NCBI RefSeq assembly: GCF_964204645.1
Contig: NC_134027.1
Span: 16,912,485-16,976,484, forward strand
From: Tubulanus polymorphus
Lineage: Eukaryota; Nemertea; Palaeonemertea; Tubulaniformes; Tubulanidae
Direction of reading: 5' to 3'
DNA: 64,000 nt
The position numbers and the translations under genes are program-made. The notes beneath the pieces were generated by a model, which was not told the origin of the DNA, made no database searches, and saw only the letters and a list, made by a program, of their open reading frames with translations. How positions within the stretch are numbered: position 1 is the stretch's first letter; every line of letters starts with the position of its first letter. Below, piece after piece: positions 61,443 to 64,000 of this stretch.

Positions 61443-62222
61443 ATGGAGCCGGAACAATCGCAAACTATCAATAATACTGGGGTTATAAATATATACTATA
61501 AGAAATGTTCTAAATGTGAATTGAATAAACAATCTTCAGAATATTATGAAGATAAATATTCTAAAGATGGTAAGCAAAGTTACTGTAAAACTTGTAGTAA
61601 ACTATATAATAAACAATATCAAGCAAATAATCCAAATTATTCAACAGAATATTATATGAATAATATTGAAAAATTCAAAGTTAAAAATAAAAAATGGAGA
61701 GAAAATCATCGAGATTATAAAACACAATATATGAGAGAATGGAGGGATAATAATCGTGAACATTATAAAGAATATATTAATATTTATCAAAAAGAAAGGC
61801 GCCGAACAGATTTTAATTTAAAATTGAAAAAATATCTAAGTTCTAGATTATCAAATTTATTCAGTAAAGACAAACACTCAGAAACACTATATAATTCGCT
61901 AGATTGTTCAGATGAATTCTTAAAATCATGGATTATATATAAGTTCAATGGTTAAATGAATACAAATAATTATGGAGATTATTTTTATATTGATCATGTG
62001 TTACCAATATCTAAATTTAACATGAGTGATGAATACAATAAAAAAGTAATTTGGAATTGGAAGAATCTAAGGCCTCTTGAAAAGAAAGAAAATAAAATAA
62101 AATTTAATAAACTAGATTTACTGTTATATTTAGAACAGTAAACAAAGGCAAAGAAATTTATTGAACAATGGAATAGTGATCCAAATAATGAACAATATGT
62201 TGAATCTTTATTGAGTGGTTAA
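61443..62222 (+). pseudogene. HNH endonuclease-like protein, copy D, two stops
   Basis: About 259 codons with in-frame TAA at 61953-61955 and 62139-62141. N-terminal CSKCELNK...CKTCSKLY, an extra basic stretch not in B (REWRDNNREHYKEY), and HNH core FYIDHVLPISKF, WNWKNLRPLEKKENKIK. Longer than the B homologue by about 37 codons because B lacks part of the linker. Lies 28 bp after PolB. Confidence 0.8.
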
Positions 62223-62387
62223 AGATTAATATATTTCAAATAAAATATATTAAAAATTACATATCTTCAACAAGCCATTATTTCTATTCTATTTTTTTCA
62301 AAAATCTATTATTTCTTTTCAAAAGGAGAAAACTTTATATCACAAATAAAAAATACTAAAAAAACAATAACTAATACTATAATTCTT

Positions 62388-62541
62388 ACGCTTTATTTCA
62401 ATTAGGTGGAATAATGACATTAATTTCTACTGGTGTTATAACATTTTCTAACATCAAACCTATAGTATGTAAAGATAATAAATCAGAAGATGGTGCCGTA
62501 TGGCACCCACACTAAGATATTGAATCAGAACAAAAATTAAC
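62388..62541 (+). pseudogene. Remnant of the 196-aa gene, copy D
   Basis: Only the last third remains: FQLGGIMTLISTGVITFSNI and a polar tail, matching 16824-16984. The 5' part was lost by a deletion joining an AATAACTAATACT leader-like segment to TTTCAATTAGG. The stretch 62223-62387 is non-coding and matches 16092-16310 of B. Confidence 0.75.
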
Positions 62542-62549
62542 TAAAATAA

Positions 62550-62909
62550 ATGAGTGTTGATGTTAAGAAGAAGCCTACATCTGAGAAACAAATTAAATGG
62601 GCAAGGGGGTTAGGTAAAAGATCTGCAGAATTAAAAAAAAGCTAAGAAAAAGAAATTAACTGATATAAATGAATCACAGAAATTATCTGATATTGATTCG
62701 AATGATAATCCATCTGATTCTTCTAATAGTGGAAGAAATAATTACTTATATATTACAATTGGGTTAATCACAGTTATTATATTCTCCGGTGTAATATATA
62801 AATATAAGTATAAATCTGATGATAACAATAATGATTCCGATGATAAACCTATTATGCCAGAAAGTAAGCCAAATGAAAAATCATTGAAACTAAATCTAAA
62901 TTATTATTA
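62550..62909 (+). pseudogene. 119-aa basic membrane protein, copy D, frameshifted
   Basis: Starts MSVDVKKKPTSEKQIKWARG. An extra A in an A-run near 62640 shifts the frame. The remaining sequence still encodes the membrane span (LYITIGLITVIIFSGVIYKY) in the second frame. It overlaps the upstream end of the integrase reading region. Confidence 0.7.
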
Positions 62910-62927
62910 ATGGATATAAAGAAGATG

Positions 62928-64000
62928 AAAAAAGAACAATATTTAAGAGAGTTATATTATAACCCAGAGAGTGAAGTATCATATTCTAGTGTTACAGAAT
63001 TATGGGATAAAATTAAATCTGATAAAGAAAATATAAAATATAGTGAATTGAAATCATGGTTACAAAATCAACCAACATATCAAATCCACAAGAAAATGGA
63101 TAAAACTTATTGAACAAGAAAAGTTATGGTTTCATATATTGATCAACAATGACAAGCTGATTTGATTGACATGAAGAACTTAGAAGAATACAACAAATGA
63201 TATTTCTGGATATTAAATGTTATAGATATATTCAGTAGATACGCATGGTCAATTCCAATCAAAAATAAAACTGGTATAGAAGTAACAAATGCTTTTAAGA
63301 ATATATTCAAAGAAGCTATTTCAGGTAAGATACAATTTGATGAAGGTAAGGAATTCTATAACAAACATTTAAAAAACTATTATCTCATAACGATGTAGAC
63401 TATTTTTCAACACATTCAGATAAAAAAGCATCTATTATAGAAAGATTTAATAAAACATTGCAAACTAGAATGTGGAAATATTTTACTGCTTATGAAACAT
63501 ATAAATATATCGATGTGTTAGATGATTTAGTGAAAGGTTATAATAATTCTAAACATTCAAGTATTGGTATGAAACCTATACAAGCTAGAAAAGTAGATAA
63601 TTCAGAAATAGTTTGGAATAATTTATATGGAGCATTTGTTACACATGATTTCGGAGAACCAAAATTTAAAATAGGACAACATGTAAGAATATCTAGATAT
63701 CGAAAAACCTTTTATAAAGGTTATACCCCAAATTTTACTGAATAAATATTCAAGATTAAAAAGATAATACTAACTAAACCTTTTGTTTATAAGTTAGAAG
63801 ATTTAATAGATGAAGAAATATTAGGTTATTTCTATGAACAAGAATTATTACTTGTACCAAATCCAGATGAAATAGAATACAAAATAGAAAAAGTATTGAA
63901 AACAAAAACTCTTAAAGGAAAAAAGCATTCTTTGGTGAAATATAAAGGGTATGATGATAAATTTAATGAATGGATTTTATCTAGTAAAATTAAAAGAATA
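62928..64000 (+). pseudogene. int: Integrase with chromodomain, copy D (cut by window edge)
   Basis: ATG 62928 (MKKEQYLREL). Stops at 63111-63113 (TGA), near 63150 (TGG to TGA in QQWQADL) and near 63198 (GGA to TGA), a one-base loss near 63370, and a TAA near 63743. Catalytic Asp residues are in LIDMKN and QFDEGKEF. The third acidic residue is intact here, SIIERFNKTLQ. A chromodomain-like KYKGYDDKFNEWI reaches the window end. Decay is heavier than in B, yet the active-site Glu is kept. Confidence 0.88.

Larger units (their letters stand above)
55785..64000. mobile_element. Polinton copy D, left-hand part
   Basis: Begins AGTAATAGGGAATAAG at 55785 and runs off the window. Gene order on the plus strand: ssDNA-binding-like, PolB with intein, HNH, scrap of the 196-aa gene, 119-aa membrane protein, integrase. 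Sequences are B-type. The order differs from B, where PolB and the ssDNA-binding-like gene are at the opposite end. Nearly every gene has stops or frameshifts. Confidence 0.88.

Overview
This is eukaryotic, almost certainly aquatic-invertebrate, genomic DNA made of nested mobile elements. No confident host gene is visible. The main occupants are AT-rich, virus-like Polinton/Maverick DNA transposons. I infer an animal host from the mix of Polintons, a BEL/Pao retrotransposon, a Penelope-like element with hammerhead ribozyme motifs, an LTR retroelement gag and MITE-like repeats. The species cannot be told from the sequence.

Layout. (1) 1-8503: the right part of Polinton A, cut by the window edge. 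It has virion-type genes on the minus strand, a zinc-finger gene resembling poxvirus late transcription factor VLTF3 on the plus strand, and a protein-primed family-B DNA polymerase (PolB) carrying an intein. (2) 8504-11064: a fragment of an LTR retroelement (gag, a run of tRNA T-arm-like units, a primer-binding site, a putative LTR) into which A has inserted. (3) 11401-13444 and 33687-34858: remains of an older, less AT-rich Polinton E (capsid protein, adenovirus-like protease, two cysteine-rich genes). (4) 13445-33686: Polinton B, 20,242 bp, complete from end to end, with about 725-bp terminal inverted repeats (TIRs) and a near-perfect 6-bp target duplication. It sits inside the RING-like gene of E. 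B holds HNH endonuclease, two membrane proteins, integrase, packaging ATPase, zinc-finger protein, major capsid protein (split by a 2.3-kb Penelope-like element), several small virion-type genes, penton-like protein, a possible ssDNA-binding protein, and a PolB without an intein. (5) 35129-41973: 3' half of a BEL/Pao element, broken in its integrase by a 4.1-kb miniature Polinton (36289-40419) with perfect 6-bp duplications, which itself holds a solo LTR. (6) About 42005-52796: fragments of an A-type and a B-type Polinton (C), broken by two non-coding insertions, one a 2.9-kb element with about 374-bp TIRs. (7) 52797-55784: gene-free DNA with tandem repeats and MITEs. (8) 55785-64000: the left part of Polinton D (ssDNA-binding-like gene, PolB with intein, HNH, membrane protein, integrase), cut by the window edge.

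How the genes fit together. PolB would replicate the element by protein priming. Integrase inserts it and makes the 6-bp duplication. ATPase, capsid and penton-like proteins would build and fill a virion. Small genes are 15-30 bp apart. Virion-type genes share a T-run plus TAAATG leader like poxvirus late promoters. Replication genes share a different leader, close to CAATTTTAATAAAAA...ATTAAAATGG. Together with the VLTF3-like gene this suggests staged, virus-like expression. Most copies carry stops and frameshifts, so these are decayed or recently inactivated copies. The strongest novelties are the intein inside the PolB catalytic motif, present in A and D and absent in B; the late-promoter plus VLTF3-like pair; and the long palindromic ends.
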